The notes under the pieces were generated by a model. It did not search any database. It had not been told where the DNA came from and saw only the letters and a program-made list of their open reading frames with translations. This document shows, in pieces, positions 23,813 to 34,796 of a stretch of 64,000 nt of DNA. Origin of the DNA: Arthrobotrys musiformis (taxonomy: Eukaryota; Ascomycota; Orbiliomycetes; Orbiliales; Orbiliaceae); contig JAVHJL010000003.1 in the NCBI GenBank assembly GCA_036971715.1, positions 4,464,001 through 4,528,000 on the forward strand, given 5' to 3'. Each line of letters starts with the position of its first letter. Positions within the stretch are counted from its first letter, which is position 1. Position numbers and translations under genes: made by a program.

Positions 23813-25972
23813 TTAAGTGACACGGATATTAAGAAGCCCAGCGGCCGTAATATCAGAGACCTGTAAATCTTTCCCACTTTCCCTCTGAAAATCTGTTTCA
23901 GTGCAGTCGCTGATGATAACTCTCTTATGATACCTACACACCGCCCTCTGTTGCTGGTGATTGATATCCGATTCGTTTATAATTCTCGATGCAGCGATAC
24001 CCTTTGAGGCACTCCCGCGCCGAATAGCCTCCTCCAGTAGAATCAAATTACACCTATAATCCCCCTTCACCCGATTTTCCGGCTCCTTAACAAGGTAATA
24101 GTTCCCTCTCTTCTTATCTATCAACCCCCATGTTTCTCCGGGCTTAACTTTCACTAAAGGGAATAAAATCGCATAGTACAAGCCATCCAATCCCTCCTCT
24201 GTGACAACAGACATTTCACCCCCTTCTTTAACTGACTGCGCAGCGAGGTGGTATCCACCCTTTGCGCCCCCATGCGTCGCCATGAACGACAGCGGCGCCC
24301 ATCGGAATCCGTCGATATCCATTTTATCAGCGCTTAAGAATAGTATATTCCTCGGTACCTCCTTTAGTCGCAATAGTAACTCCTTCATCCTAACCGCGGC
24401 GGGTAGGCCGGCTAGAGAGGCGGGGTCTTTATCTAATAAACTCGCTATCGCTAGCGTTTCATCCGACGCACGGCTCGTTGCTCGCCATCGGAGTGCCCTT
24501 GCTACGTCGCCTATGGTGTAGGTATTCCACCCCCGCCACTTCATTAATCTGAATAACTCGGCGGCTATGTCGTTTTGCGCTGGGTATAGCGGCATACTCT
24601 CTGGTTCTGGCAGGACGTGGGATAATTGTATAGCCACCCCGTCGGAACATAGGAAGAATAATTTCTTGGCGAGGACGGCTTCTTGGAGGGTCCAGAGGCG
24701 TTTCATCCAGCCGCATAGGAGGATTTGTACTGCTAGTTCCTCGCGTGGGAGGGTGGAGGGAATGGATAATAGTGCGCTGTCGAGGACTAGAACTGCTGCG
24801 GCTTCTGTGTATGTCCGTGCCATCATTCCGATGGCTTTTTTTCTTACGGATGGGTCGTTGGGGATGCAGAGGGAGTCCATCCAGAATGATATTTTGGATT
24901 GTTCACCGGTGGCTTTTGGGAGGACGTTTGAGACGAGGTTGGATATTCGGCGGATTTGACAGGTTGGTAGGCCGGCTTCTGTTGTGCTCCCCAGACCGTC
25001 GGCCCAGACGTGTGATATTGCTAAATACGGCACTTCGTGTGATTTGTGCGTGTCTATCCGTATACTCCCCGCTGTTCCCTCTTCGCCGATGTCTTCGATC
25101 ATTATAATGGGTATATCCCCACCCGTCAGCGCCCCAACCACGGCCCCCGCATCCGGCTTCGAATAAACACAGCTACCATCATCGCACCCTTCCACGTGCT
25201 TCGGCTTATAATTCTCGACATCAACCATGTTCGCCTTACAAATCTCCCTCGTACACTCCCTATGCCTACCCCCACCCTCACCACCAACTCTACCAAGGTA
25301 CTCCAACGCACACAACCCCAACGTCCCAATCACAGAATTAACCGTAAACGCACACCACCCTTTCTCCCGCACAAGTTCCCTCTCATAAGCATCTATAAAC
25401 TCCGCACCCCACAGCACCGACATGGAAAACCCCATAGGCTCGAGAATACTCGGATGAAACGCCATTTTCGCAGAACTGATGGATTCGGCTATACACCCTA
25501 TAAATAATACCGTTGCAGCGGCATCATCGTATGGCAGTATAGAGGGATTGGAGAAGAATACTCGTTTCGTGACCATGGTGAGCATTATCGAGCGTAGCTG
25601 GATTAATGTCGCATTCACCTTCTGGCACCAGATTTTATATTCTTCGGTTTTACCGTATCTGATGGTGGAGACCCAGGTTGACATTATGGATGGTATGTTG
25701 GAGCGGGTTAGGACTGCGGGGGAACCATTGATCTCGGAGACTAGGAGTTCCTTGGGGATTGGGGATTGGGTTATGGATTCCAGGAGGCCGAAGGTTAGCC
25801 AGTTTTGAAGCTTTGCGAGGAGGTGGGGGGATTCGGATCCTTGGGAGGATAATTTGAGACCTCGGGTTTCGAGGTAGGAGGGGAAAGGGGAGATGGGGTG
25901 GTTTGAGTGGGGGAATTCCAGCCATTTGGGGGATCTGAAGAGACCCTTTGAAGTTGAATCCGTCGTTGACAT
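23813..25972 (-). CDS. HET-domain (heterokaryon incompatibility) protein, 719 aa
   Basis: Single exon. The HET domain covers about residues 314-435 with its three hallmark blocks: YLAISHVWADG (316-326), FWMDSLCIPND (363-373) and ARTYTEAAAVLVLDSA, then MKRLWTLQEA (423-432). A Cys/His-rich stretch just upstream (about 240-270: ECTREICK, HVEGCDDGSC) may bind zinc and is common in this subfamily. The first 230 residues look helical, with hydrophobic segments near 150-225, and have no named domain. The HET domain is a TIR-related fold whose activation kills the cell when incompatible alleles meet. The gene is tail to tail with the NLR. HET domains often act as effectors downstream of NLRs, so a functional pair is possible but unproved. 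Confidence 0.9.
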   Translation of the reverse strand: MSTTDSTSKGLFRSPKWLEFPHSNHPISPFPSYLETRGLKLSSQGSESPHLLAKLQNWLTFGLLESITQSPIPKELLVSEINGSPAVLTRSNIPSIMSTWVSTIRYGKTEEYKIWCQKVNATLIQLRSIMLTMVTKRVFFSNPSILPYDDAAATVLFIGCIAESISSAKMAFHPSILEPMGFSMSVLWGAEFIDAYERELVREKGWCAFTVNSVIGTLGLCALEYLGRVGGEGGGRHRECTREICKANMVDVENYKPKHVEGCDDGSCVYSKPDAGAVVGALTGGDIPIIMIEDIGEEGTAGSIRIDTHKSHEVPYLAISHVWADGLGSTTEAGLPTCQIRRISNLVSNVLPKATGEQSKISFWMDSLCIPNDPSVRKKAIGMMARTYTEAAAVLVLDSALLSIPSTLPREELAVQILLCGWMKRLWTLQEAVLAKKLFFLCSDGVAIQLSHVLPEPESMPLYPAQNDIAAELFRLMKWRGWNTYTIGDVARALRWRATSRASDETLAIASLLDKDPASLAGLPAAVRMKELLLRLKEVPRNILFLSADKMDIDGFRWAPLSFMATHGGAKGGYHLAAQSVKEGGEMSVVTEEGLDGLYYAILFPLVKVKPGETWGLIDKKRGNYYLVKEPENRVKGDYRCNLILLEEAIRRGSASKGIAASRIINESDINHQQQRAVCRYHKRVIISDCTETDFQRESGKDLQVSDITAAGLLNIRVT

Positions 25973-26909
25973 ATTGGTCTCTAATATATAGACAATTCGA
26001 ATTCGTAGGGTATATATATATCAGTACGTATATGTACAGTTCGAATAAGGCTTGAACGAAAGCTGGGGTTTGTGTAACGAGCCTCCCAAAATGCATACAA
26101 ATAATCCAACGGGACAACACTTATTTCGCCCTTCGTAGTCTCGAGACGCAAAACCTCTTTTGTGCAAGCGCACCGTCTAGTCTCGAGACTAGTACGAAGG
26201 TAGTCCTAAGACCCTCCGGACCACCGCTGCTATCTCAAGACTGGATACTACGCTTCACCTTGTTCTAACAACTTTCACTTTGAGGCCCACCTGTTACAAC
26301 CAGGCCCCGTAGCTATTTTGTCCCGGGATCCCTCCACACTGGACCCCCTCTCATACCCACAGCAAAACCCAACCCTTTTCCGTTCGGGATTAACATCAAT
26401 TAGTGCCACTTCAATCACATCCACAAACCCTGTGCATGGGCACCATTCACGATCTCGTACATCGTACCTCGTATAACCCCATCTACATCCTCCTCAAAAA
26501 GAATTTTGCGGTATCTAGTCTAAGACAAATCATAACCCATCAATTCAGGCCAAATGAACGAGTGACCCAGTTCGATAATTAAAACCATACACAGTATTTA
26601 AAAATACAAACTAAACATAAAAAAAGTAATTCATCCAGTTTCATACTTTATTACAAACAAAAAAAGACATTTTTTTTTTAAGTCCGCATCTTACCTTTTT
26701 CCCTTCCCTCTCTTAGACAAAAATGAGAGGACCAACGAGCATAGAATACCTAATACAACCCCCCCCCACCCCCTCATCCAAAAGGATCGAAGCAATTCAG
26801 CTAACTATCTCCTTCATAATCATATTCCATCCTCGATATTATAATACTCCATCTAACATGAACACTTAAATAAAACAACCTTGAAAAAAAAAAAAGGAAA
26901 ACTCCCCAT
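25973..26909. other. Intergenic stretch, A-rich right end
   Basis: The left part is the HET promoter. A pair of inverted copies of the CTTCGTA..GTCTCGAGAC motif lies at 26131-26199. The right part (26600-26900) is rich in A runs and C runs and probably holds the 3' UTR of the transporter gene. No gene recognised. Confidence 0.5.
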
Positions 26910-28484
26910 TCAGTGCATCTCATACCCAACTTCCCTCCCCCTCGTCTCCTCCCCACGTCCCAAACTCTGTCGTCGCCCCTTATAATACCACCACATACTC
27001 GCCCACGTCATCCAGAACCCAACCCAGCTGTAGATCTGCATCTTGAAATAACTCAATAGCGCGGTCGTACTCGCCGCCCTCGGCCCGTTCGCCACGATCG
27101 CAGTCAGGGGACTAGTCAACCTCACCATCCCCAACATGAAGATGAAACATAACAACCCCAGTAATCCGGACAACCACAGCATGAACCAGAAGTAACTGGC
27201 GTCGAGGAAGTAACACGTTCTGTATACTTCATGCCAGGCACCGGTGATTATTGACAACGGCACGATGAACATGAGTGAGAAGGTGTTGATGTACCAGAGT
27301 AGTCTCCAGAATGCACGTTGGTGGTCTTCGTAGCTAGGGTTACCGTTGCTGGCGGGGGAGGTGGGGCTGGTGTTTAGGTTCTCGAGCATGATGTTGTAAG
27401 CTTGGAGGAGGGTGAATGGGTGGAGCGCTGTGAAGAAGCTTGAGAAGATACCGGCGATGAAACCTTCTGGGGCGAATCGGACGTGGCGGAGGGAGGTCAT
27501 GAAGAGACCGAAGGTGACGGAGAGGGCGGAGGAGAGGGTCGTTACGGGGAGGGTCTGCGATTGCAGGTGTGTGGCGAAGAAGAGGGCGAAAGGGATGGTG
27601 AGGATCCGTGACATCTGGTATACGGGAAATTGGCCGTATCTACAATATATTATTTAGCCCCAATTCAATCCAATTACATAAAAAGAAGTTCAAGGTGGGA
27701 TGACATACGCAAAGGCAAAGTTGGAGATTAAGATCTTCAACGAAAACACAGCCGAGGCGAAGATAAACTTCCTGCCAGTCTTCCACTCGAACTCCAAAAC
27801 GCTACCGCGAGCCCCCCAACCCCATCCTTGGGTTTTCTGGTAAACCGGCGGGTCAGGGGGTGCTACGACGAAGCCGAACTGGATGAAGTAGAATGCGGGA
27901 GAAATGAGCCTGGTAAGGTATGCCCAGAACACCAGCATAACCTGAGCTGTTATCAGCTGGGCGGCAGTAACGAACATGGGGTAGTTGAATCTGTCAAAAG
28001 CTCCCAATGGTTAGCGAAACAATTCCGCCTTGTTCCGAGCAGTTTCCCTGCTCCAGGGGTCCTGAAGTACAACATACTTGTAGACACCAGCTAAATTAAG
28101 GCGAAACAAAAAAAATGTCAGCATTCAGCCTCTCTCTATAAAAAACCAAAAAAATCCTTCGAAATCCCGCCAAAAACAAAGAACACCAAAAGGATTGAAC
28201 GTACTCCATAGCAGAACATGTTCGTGGAACACCATTCCGCCACCAAGCCCGAAGTAGAAGAATATTATTAATCCTACAAAGAGCTTTTGGCCCCACGGTG
28301 TATCCCATATCTGCCAGACCCTGCCGGCCTGCCGTTTCGAAGAAGAAGAAGAGCCTCCAAGGGAGCCATTGGATGTGGATAGCGGGAGCAGGGAGTTGGA
28401 GGGTTTATGGTTGACGGAATCGGAGTCGTCCCATGGTGGAGACTTTGATCGCGAGCTCGAGCCGTTCCGGGAGTGATGAGGCAT
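26910..28484 (-). CDS. Triose-phosphate/nucleotide-sugar transporter-like (TPT/DMT) membrane protein, 434 aa
   Basis: Exons on the minus strand: 28484-28205, 28090-28078 (13 nt), 27990-27709, 27639-26910; phases close to 434 codons. The first ~70 residues are serine-rich and disordered, then about ten hydrophobic segments follow (for example LFVGLIIFFYFGLGG, VTAAQLITAQVMLVFWAYL, TLSSALSVTFGLFMTSLRHV, FIAGIFSSFFTALHPF). The order and spacing match the TPT branch of the drug/metabolite transporter superfamily (SLC35-like), which exchange sugar phosphates or nucleotide sugars across Golgi or ER membranes. Substrate cannot be read from sequence. The 13-nt exon encodes the link TGVYK between WS and FNYP, has good splice sites on both sides, and is needed to keep frame. 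Confidence 0.82.
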
Positions 28485-29446
28485 CTCGAGGGCGGACGGT
28501 ATTCGGTAGATAGAGGCGGAGACGGAGGAGGAAGAGGAGGAGGAGAAGGATGACCTGAGCTGACCGCTGACCGCCGTCCAGCCGCCTGGAGAAGGCTAGT
28601 TGGTTAGCTTTTCCGGCGCGACGTGGTCCTTTTGCAGAGATCCCCTGGCGGTTGTGTTGTGTGTGTGTTCGTAGTTGACTTCAGCCGGCCTGGTTCTGCG
28701 TACGTAAGCGGCCGAGGCAGTAATTGGCGGTGAGGATTAGATCGAGGGAGAATGTATTATGGACTGGGACATCGTGATCGTGAAGCTGGAAGATGACCTC
28801 GAAAAAGAGGCTCTCTCCCTATAAATATAGCCAGTCCGGTGGAACAATGGGCCAAATGGACAGGGGTCCACACGGAGGCCGACCTGGGCTTAGCCCACCG
28901 AAGGCTTGGTGGCCTTGCTTGGCCTTGGCCCGCACCATTGTTTGTTTCACCTCGACGACCTGCTCGACTGGGCGTCCTCGTATTACCGATCGATATTGAC
29001 GCAAGTGTCTGCAAAATACCCGGTCCAGTTACATGGCACGCCAGTATAGCTAGCAGGGCGGTTCGTATTGCAATTGTAGAATTTCCCATTTCAGTTCACA
29101 GTTTATATTATTATATATGGTATCTCGCATGCATATAAAAGACGTATGCGAGTACCGCACTCTTCTTGTATACTATTCCAGTTGTACAAGGTTTTCTATA
29201 CTATTGAGGCACACACGGCCCCGAAAGACTTTTCATAAGCCGTATATCATTCATCAGCATTACAATTGAATCTGATATCATGGCCCCACAAGCACTGGGC
29301 GTGCATATATATACCACCATCTGTGCTACCAGAAATGTCATCTTCGCCTAACACAATCCCTCCCGCCAAGCTTACAGTAAACATCGCCAAAAAAAAAAAA
29401 TTTGAACTAGCTTCAAACACCACCAGGCGCCGAAGCAAAACGATCG
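28485..29446. other. Intergenic stretch
   Basis: The left part is the promoter and 5' UTR of the transporter gene, with GA-rich repeats at 28505-28555. The rest holds no recognised gene. It ends at the tRNA terminator. Confidence 0.5.
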
Positions 29447-29551
29447 TGATGAGAGTGGGATTCGAACCCACGCACGGTTACCCGTACCAGGATGTCACTT
29501 GTTAAGGTATAACCTTAACCTGGCGCCATAGACCAACTCGGCCATCTCACC
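29447..29551 (-). tRNA. tRNA-Leu(AAG) with a 20-nt intron
   Basis: Read on the minus strand, the acceptor arm GGTGAGA pairs with TCTCATC (one G-T pair), followed by discriminator A. The T arm is GTGGG-TTCGAAT-CCCAC and there is a long variable arm (ACGG-GTAA-CCGT), as in class II tRNAs. The anticodon stem CCAGG/CCTGG closes a loop TTAAGG-T with anticodon AAG, interrupted after position 37 by about 20 nt (TTATACC.. ..GTGACA). The intron contains CCTTAAC, complementary to the anticodon region, as usual for eukaryotic pre-tRNA. A run of four T follows on this strand (29437-29440), fitting RNA polymerase III termination. Confidence 0.9.
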
Positions 29552-30488
29552 GGTGTATGCGTCGAGGAGCGTCGGTGGGCTGTTTTACACCAGGGCGGGC
29601 CCGTTCATTGTATCTGATCGATGGCACTCCTCTGGCTATCGAGTGTATGGGAGTGCTTTTAAAGATCTAGGGGCCATGGAGGACACAGTTCGGGCGCCAT
29701 ATTCGAAAGCATTAAAGGTATGTACCCGACCTACGATATAATGTTCTCGGACCCAGGACCAGATCCAACCCATAAAAATTTTCAAATACCCCTAAGCTAT
29801 AAAAATGGGGACTGAAGAAGATAAACTCAATATCAAAGTGGCTTACATATGCTCTAGCCGTCAGCGCTTGAACCCAGATCCCTGGCTTGGAACAAATTGT
29901 CTAAGAGTTTTTTTTGGCATATACACCTTCCTAACTAGACCAAGGTCTTAAATCCCATCCCGTATATCATCTCACTACCGGCAAGGTCTTGGGAGCTAAG
30001 GCTCACAGGGCCCGGGCGTGTTTTTACGGTCTGTCCGAATTGTTAATGCTTGAGGTATGTTAAAATTATGGGTGGTGGGATAGGCATTGCTTGGGTTATA
30101 CTAGCTTTATATTGATATATGAAGGAACCGAACTTCAAATTATAATATTAATTGGGAAAGTGCAAAGCATCACGAATACATATACGTACGTCACCGATAA
30201 ATCACTGAACAATTAAGAGGACGAAAGAACGAATGTAAATTGCAGTCGACCCGGTACCATAAATACAAAACAAAGACAAAGGTAAATGAATGAGAATACA
30301 AAATCTCAAATACATAGAACAGGAGGAGAGAAAAGCACAGGGGTAGTGCAAGCTAGAGCGAGTGCAACGGATGAACGGAGTGACGAGATCATACACTGAA
30401 ATTTCAGAATCGAATACCACGCAATTCAAAATTAAAGCACCAAGTTGTATATATCCACCGGACGCCGAGGGGGCCAAGCCACCTAGAT
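29552..30488. other. Intergenic stretch
   Basis: No gene recognised. A short tRNA-like patch near 29850-29945 was examined and rejected. The right part is AT-rich and probably carries the 3' UTR of the secreted-protein gene. Confidence 0.45.
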
Positions 30489-31336
30489 CTAAGGTGGGCA
30501 GAAGAACAAGCATTCGACATTCCATCCCTAAATATGCCACGCATTAGCCGCGAGCCCACCCACAAGGTCCCAAAAGAAAATAAAAGGAAAAAAGAGAGAG
30601 AGAAAGGGATAAGTACCTCAGCAAGCACCCAAGAACGATCAGTACGATCATCGACGTAAACATGCAAGCTCCCATCGTGATAATACTGCCACGAAACCCC
30701 CAAACCCGGATCATCCCTCGTCAACCTACAGTACGGATCCTTCTTAATATCCCCAATAAACATATCTTCAGGCCGCCCGTTATCATCCGTATGCCACGCA
30801 GCCTTGACTTCATTCAAAGCTCCGTAGTAAAAATGCACGTAATCCCTCAACTTAATCCTATTCCCCTGCCGCTTATCAAACCCATCATCGCGGAACCCAT
30901 GCTGCGGCGATGCACGCAACTTTGGCCTCCCGGCGAGTTCGGTCCAGCATTGTCCGCGCTCGCTGGCGTCGCAGGTGGAACTGAACTGCTCGGGACTGAG
31001 ATTATCGGTCAACCCGCTCCATTGACCCGCGTCGAGGTCCTTTTGGAAGTTGTCGAACACGGCATTGGCGTCGCTGGGCCAGCCGCTCCAGCCTGCCTTT
31101 TTGTCGTCTTTGACCCAGACGTGCATGCGGACTTGGTCCTGCGGCCACTTGTAGTCCTTCCCGCCGCCTTGGGCGATCATGATCCATTCTGCCTTGAGGC
31201 GGCAGAGTGGGGGTGCGTTTGGGTCGACCTCGCGGGTGGTGAGGTCTTTGTTGGGCTCCTCGACCGCTTCGGCGCTGGTGGGCGCGATGGCGGCGAGGAG
31301 GAGGGTGAAGAGGGGGAGAATGCCCTTGGACAGCAT
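30489..31336 (-). CDS. Predicted secreted protein of unknown function, 252 aa
   Basis: Exon 1 is 31336-30617. An 89-nt intron (GTACTT..TTTAG, branch-like CTAAT) leads to a 13-codon exon 30527-30489, adding the tail GWNVECLFFCPP. Without splicing the frame would run on into a hydrophobic stretch. A signal peptide is clear (KGILPLFTLLLAAIAP, cleavage near SAEA-VEE). The mature part is hydrophilic with Trp-rich blocks (WVKDDKKAGWSGWPSDAN, VSWQYYHDGSLHVYVDD) and Cys residues at PLCRL, STCDASERGQCW and PYCRL, plus two in the tail, suggesting disulfides. I do not recognise a family. It could be a cell-wall or host/substrate-facing protein; this is inference only. Confidence 0.7.
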
Positions 31337-32620
31337 TTTCTTCCTTCCAATTCGACTGTCAGAAGGTAATTCTATTTTATATACGGCTGATCTATGGAAG
31401 GAGGGAGGGTAATATAATAAAACTCAATTTTGAAAGAGAAAGGAGTGGGTTATACGCTACAGGAGGAGAAAACAGGGTATATAGTGTCAGCAGCGGGTAT
31501 AACTTCTGCTTAATTAATCTACTAAGACGTGCAAGGGGGAAACGATCCACTTATATAAAGCCACTTCCTACAACTAAAAGCGCATAACTCACATCAACTA
31601 CTCTATTGGATTATGGGCTCTTCCATAAACTAAAGGAATTCTGGCAAGCAGCAATGGCGCTTGTTGAGGGGCACGGGCGCCGGGCTGTGATATATACGTC
31701 CAGAACACTGGCGTACCTGGCATCTTCCAAAAATGTTTTAAATACGCATGCACGGTTTCTTAATGCCGCTTATGTTGGATTAACATGGAATCGAGGCTAG
31801 TAGCTTGGCCACAACTAGCTCCGTGTATGGAGAATATTAATATATATTATATTGGTAGCACAGCTAGCTGGTCCCGACCAGAGTATTCTGCTAAAGAGGT
31901 TTCTTTCCGGCACAACTTAACAAACCGCACATAAAATACTAATCATCACAAATATGCTCCCATCCTAGAGTTTCAAATTCCAGCGAAGAATTAACTCTCG
32001 ACGTTGGACGGCAGCGGTCTCCGGAGATCTGCCGTATGTGTATTTTTACAGTACTATTTCAACTTGAGACAGCATAACCCCGTCAAGGCTAGTCACAGCT
32101 CCGCCATAAGTTTAAATTCGCGAAATAGAATCAACCCAAAATTATATAAAAAGCATATGAGTTTAAAACGAGGCGTCCTGATATAATTATATACAACATC
32201 CCACGCCTTTACAACTCCGTAACACAGCCAAGTGAAACCAAGAAAAGCCCCCCGCGTTGGCCATGTTGCATTGACGAAACAGTGATAGTTCCCGTTTCTA
32301 TTAATTGATTCGGGAACCGGACGAGAATTAAAGCAGAGAAAGAGAAAGGGCAGATGGGCGATATCTTTTTAAGAGATGGCTTGTGATCATGCGCCCGACG
32401 CGTTATGCCGTCATCTTCCCTCCCTTTCCTTCACTCCTATTTGCTGCCGCCCGATTGATTCCCTGTTGCCTTTTCTTGCGACGTATCAAACAGAATACTT
32501 AACGCCGAACTGGATGCTAACGAGTTAGTTAGTTAGTCCAAGGTGTCCATGTTTAGCACAGGAATAAAGGGGCCGGACCAGGGTTAATTGCATGCGCATA
32601 CAATTATAACAGAGCAGAAA
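31337..32620. other. Intergenic stretch between divergent genes
   Basis: Nearly 1.3 kb of promoter-type sequence between the secreted-protein gene (minus) and an F-box gene (plus). Several TATA-like runs occur (for example near 31370, 31555 and 31840). No gene recognised. Confidence 0.45.
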
Positions 32621-34144
32621 ATGGTTCTGGACCTCGACCGTTGGGCAGATGTTATACGGGAGCGCCTCAGCCTCCCCTTCTCGCCGCACCACGCCGATAG
32701 TGCTTCGACCTCAGGCCGCAACAGTTCCCTCCAACAGCCCAATGGCGTCCCATTACTGTTCACCCTCCCCGCCGAAATCTTCAGTTTGATCCTGACCCGT
32801 CTGACCTTCCGCGATATCGTCGCTCTGTCGCTGACCAGCCGTGCGCTGCGGGATATCTACACCCCCCCGGAGGACCTCATCCGTCGGAGGTGCGCGCAAA
32901 GAATCCACTCCGTCTTCCTCAACGTCAACCACCACAAACCCAAATCCCACAATATCACCAACAACCCCAACCATAACACCGACACCAACGTCGGCGTCAA
33001 CGTTTCGAACGGTTACAAATGCCCCTACTGCGCCCACCCGCTGTGCCCGCCAACATGCACCAGCGCACTCCTCCTGGACTCGAACACAGGGATATTCTTC
33101 CCTTCAACCCTCTGGCCCGACTGCTCCCGCGCCAGATTCCTGTATGCTCATAAACCCCACCCGTCGAAAGAACACGTCGACTGCAGACAACCCCCCTCCA
33201 CGGGCGGCGAGTACTCGACAATATGGTGCCAACACCACCGTTGTCCCAGGGATTTATTTAGCATCAAACACATCCACAAGCGCTCCGGGCCCGAGAGTTT
33301 CCTAGCCGAATACCGCACAAGAAGGGGGTGGAAACTAGCGCGGAAATCACGCGGTCAGGCACCAAAACTCGCACGATGGTTCGTGGGCTACAAATCAAAA
33401 ACCCAGGAAGAAGCCGTCTCCATCGCCGCGAAATCCCTCGATCACAACAATCACAACCAACATGAGAAGAGCAGAGGGGGCGGCGTGGGTTGTTACGAAA
33501 AAGTCTTCTACGAAACGTTTTGTCGCCATTGTCTTCGCCCCATAGAACATGTGGGTGTAAAACTCTACCCACGTCCGCTGGGGAACTCCTCCTGCGCATC
33601 GTGCAGTCCGACACCATGGACGGCAGGGGGGCGTTGGAACAGGGGATGTCTGGACTGCGGCATTGCTAGTGTAAAAATCCGCATGATCGATGTCTTCGAC
33701 GAAAAATGGTCCGGTTCCAGAATCTTCTCCAAATCGAAAAAGAGGGACGGCGTATCCAACGATTTATCCTGGCAGGAGCACGATGGGTACTGGTTATTCC
33801 TCGCCACGGAGTGTAGGATCGTAAACACCATCGGTGACGTGGAGAGACGACGGTTGGTGCCTGTTAACCCCGAGAAGGCGGAAGCGGCACTCAACATCGT
33901 CCGCGGACGGTCCATCCATAATATCTCCAAGCCGAAGGTGGGCATAGAAAGCCTGCCTTACAAGATATTGTCGCAGATATTGGGATACTTGCAAGAAGAC
34001 TGGGAGGATCCCTCGTGGTACAGCGCACTGACGGCCAGTTACTGTTTTCTGAAGGCGTCGCAGAGGATGCACCCGTTCGTCGGGAGGCCGTATACCGCCG
34101 AGGAGGTATGGAGGGATTCGTATAGACTGCATAGTATTTGGTAG
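32621..34144 (+). CDS. F-box protein with Cys-rich segments, 507 aa
   Basis: Single exon; the ATG at 32621 is the first in frame after an upstream in-frame TTG. The F-box spans about residues 46-85 (LLFTLPAEIFSLILTRLTF, then DIVALSLTSRALRDIY). After a His/Asn-rich linker come several Cys pairs: YKCPYCAHPLCPPTC, TIWCQHHRCP, FCRHCLRPIEH, and CASCSP with CLDCGIA. These look like zinc-binding knuckles, although I cannot assign them to a named family. The C-terminal part ends with a helical motif LPYKILSQILGYLQEDWEDP, which resembles a second, degenerate F-box-like helix pair. Expected role: substrate adaptor of an SCF ubiquitin ligase. Substrate unknown. Confidence 0.8.
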   Translation: MVLDLDRWADVIRERLSLPFSPHHADSASTSGRNSSLQQPNGVPLLFTLPAEIFSLILTRLTFRDIVALSLTSRALRDIYTPPEDLIRRRCAQRIHSVFLNVNHHKPKSHNITNNPNHNTDTNVGVNVSNGYKCPYCAHPLCPPTCTSALLLDSNTGIFFPSTLWPDCSRARFLYAHKPHPSKEHVDCRQPPSTGGEYSTIWCQHHRCPRDLFSIKHIHKRSGPESFLAEYRTRRGWKLARKSRGQAPKLARWFVGYKSKTQEEAVSIAAKSLDHNNHNQHEKSRGGGVGCYEKVFYETFCRHCLRPIEHVGVKLYPRPLGNSSCASCSPTPWTAGGRWNRGCLDCGIASVKIRMIDVFDEKWSGSRIFSKSKKRDGVSNDLSWQEHDGYWLFLATECRIVNTIGDVERRRLVPVNPEKAEAALNIVRGRSIHNISKPKVGIESLPYKILSQILGYLQEDWEDPSWYSALTASYCFLKASQRMHPFVGRPYTAEEVWRDSYRLHSIW

Positions 34145-34796
34145 CGTTTGCTTCACAATCAATCAATTACGTCTAATAACATCGTATACGTCCCCTGCCT
34201 AAATGTCAATTGTTCGAAGCCTGGAACAATAGAAGTCTTGGCACGTAGAGTGGTATCCAATGCACTGCACATGTATACTGCATGCACATGTCTCATTCCC
34301 GCGTGGCCGCCCTTAAAATTAGTCATCGAACCCCTGCACTGCAATGCGCTGCAAAGTTCTGACCCCCTTCCGAATGCGATTTCCATCAGCTTTCTGGTGG
34401 TGTGGAAATGGGAAATCACGATATGATATCATCATGATCTTGGTGTATTAGTCAACAGACGCTAAACCGTATACGGTAATTTCCGGGGAATGAATCATTC
34501 TGAAATCGAACTCAATTGGATTCGATTCCGTGCAACCGTCCAATTCGAATTCGAATAATTAAAAAAAAATCAATGGAGGAGACCCTGTATTGTATGTAAT
34601 AGCTTAGAGTAGAAAGAGAGACAAAAGTGCATATATAAGCAGCTTTCGGCTCCAGCGAATATCGATATCAATTCTCAGACAGCACAACACAGCTTCATCC
34701 GAAATACAACACTTGCTCCCATAAATACACCTTTAATCTAATCCATCTCTCAACCTTCCTCTTCCTGAAGAACTACCAAGTTACCTTCGAGTGAAA
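34145..34796. other. Promoter region of the Rei1-like gene
   Basis: Intergenic. A TATA-like ATATATAAGC lies at about 34630 and a pyrimidine-rich leader (CTCTCAACCTTCCTCTTCC) at about 34745-34770, just upstream of the ATG at 34797. No gene recognised. Confidence 0.45.

Noticed and set aside
24201..25808. Several plus-strand ORFs up to 153 codons
   Set aside because: All are antisense shadows of the HET gene.
29850..29945. Minus-strand patch resembling tRNA A and B boxes (TGGTCTAGTTAGGA and GGGTTCAAGC)
   Set aside because: The acceptor and anticodon stems do not pair and the spacing is wrong; at most a decayed tRNA-like or SINE-like remnant.
30662..31369. A 235-codon plus-strand ORF
   Set aside because: It is antisense to the secreted-protein gene, whose signal peptide and Cys pattern are convincing.
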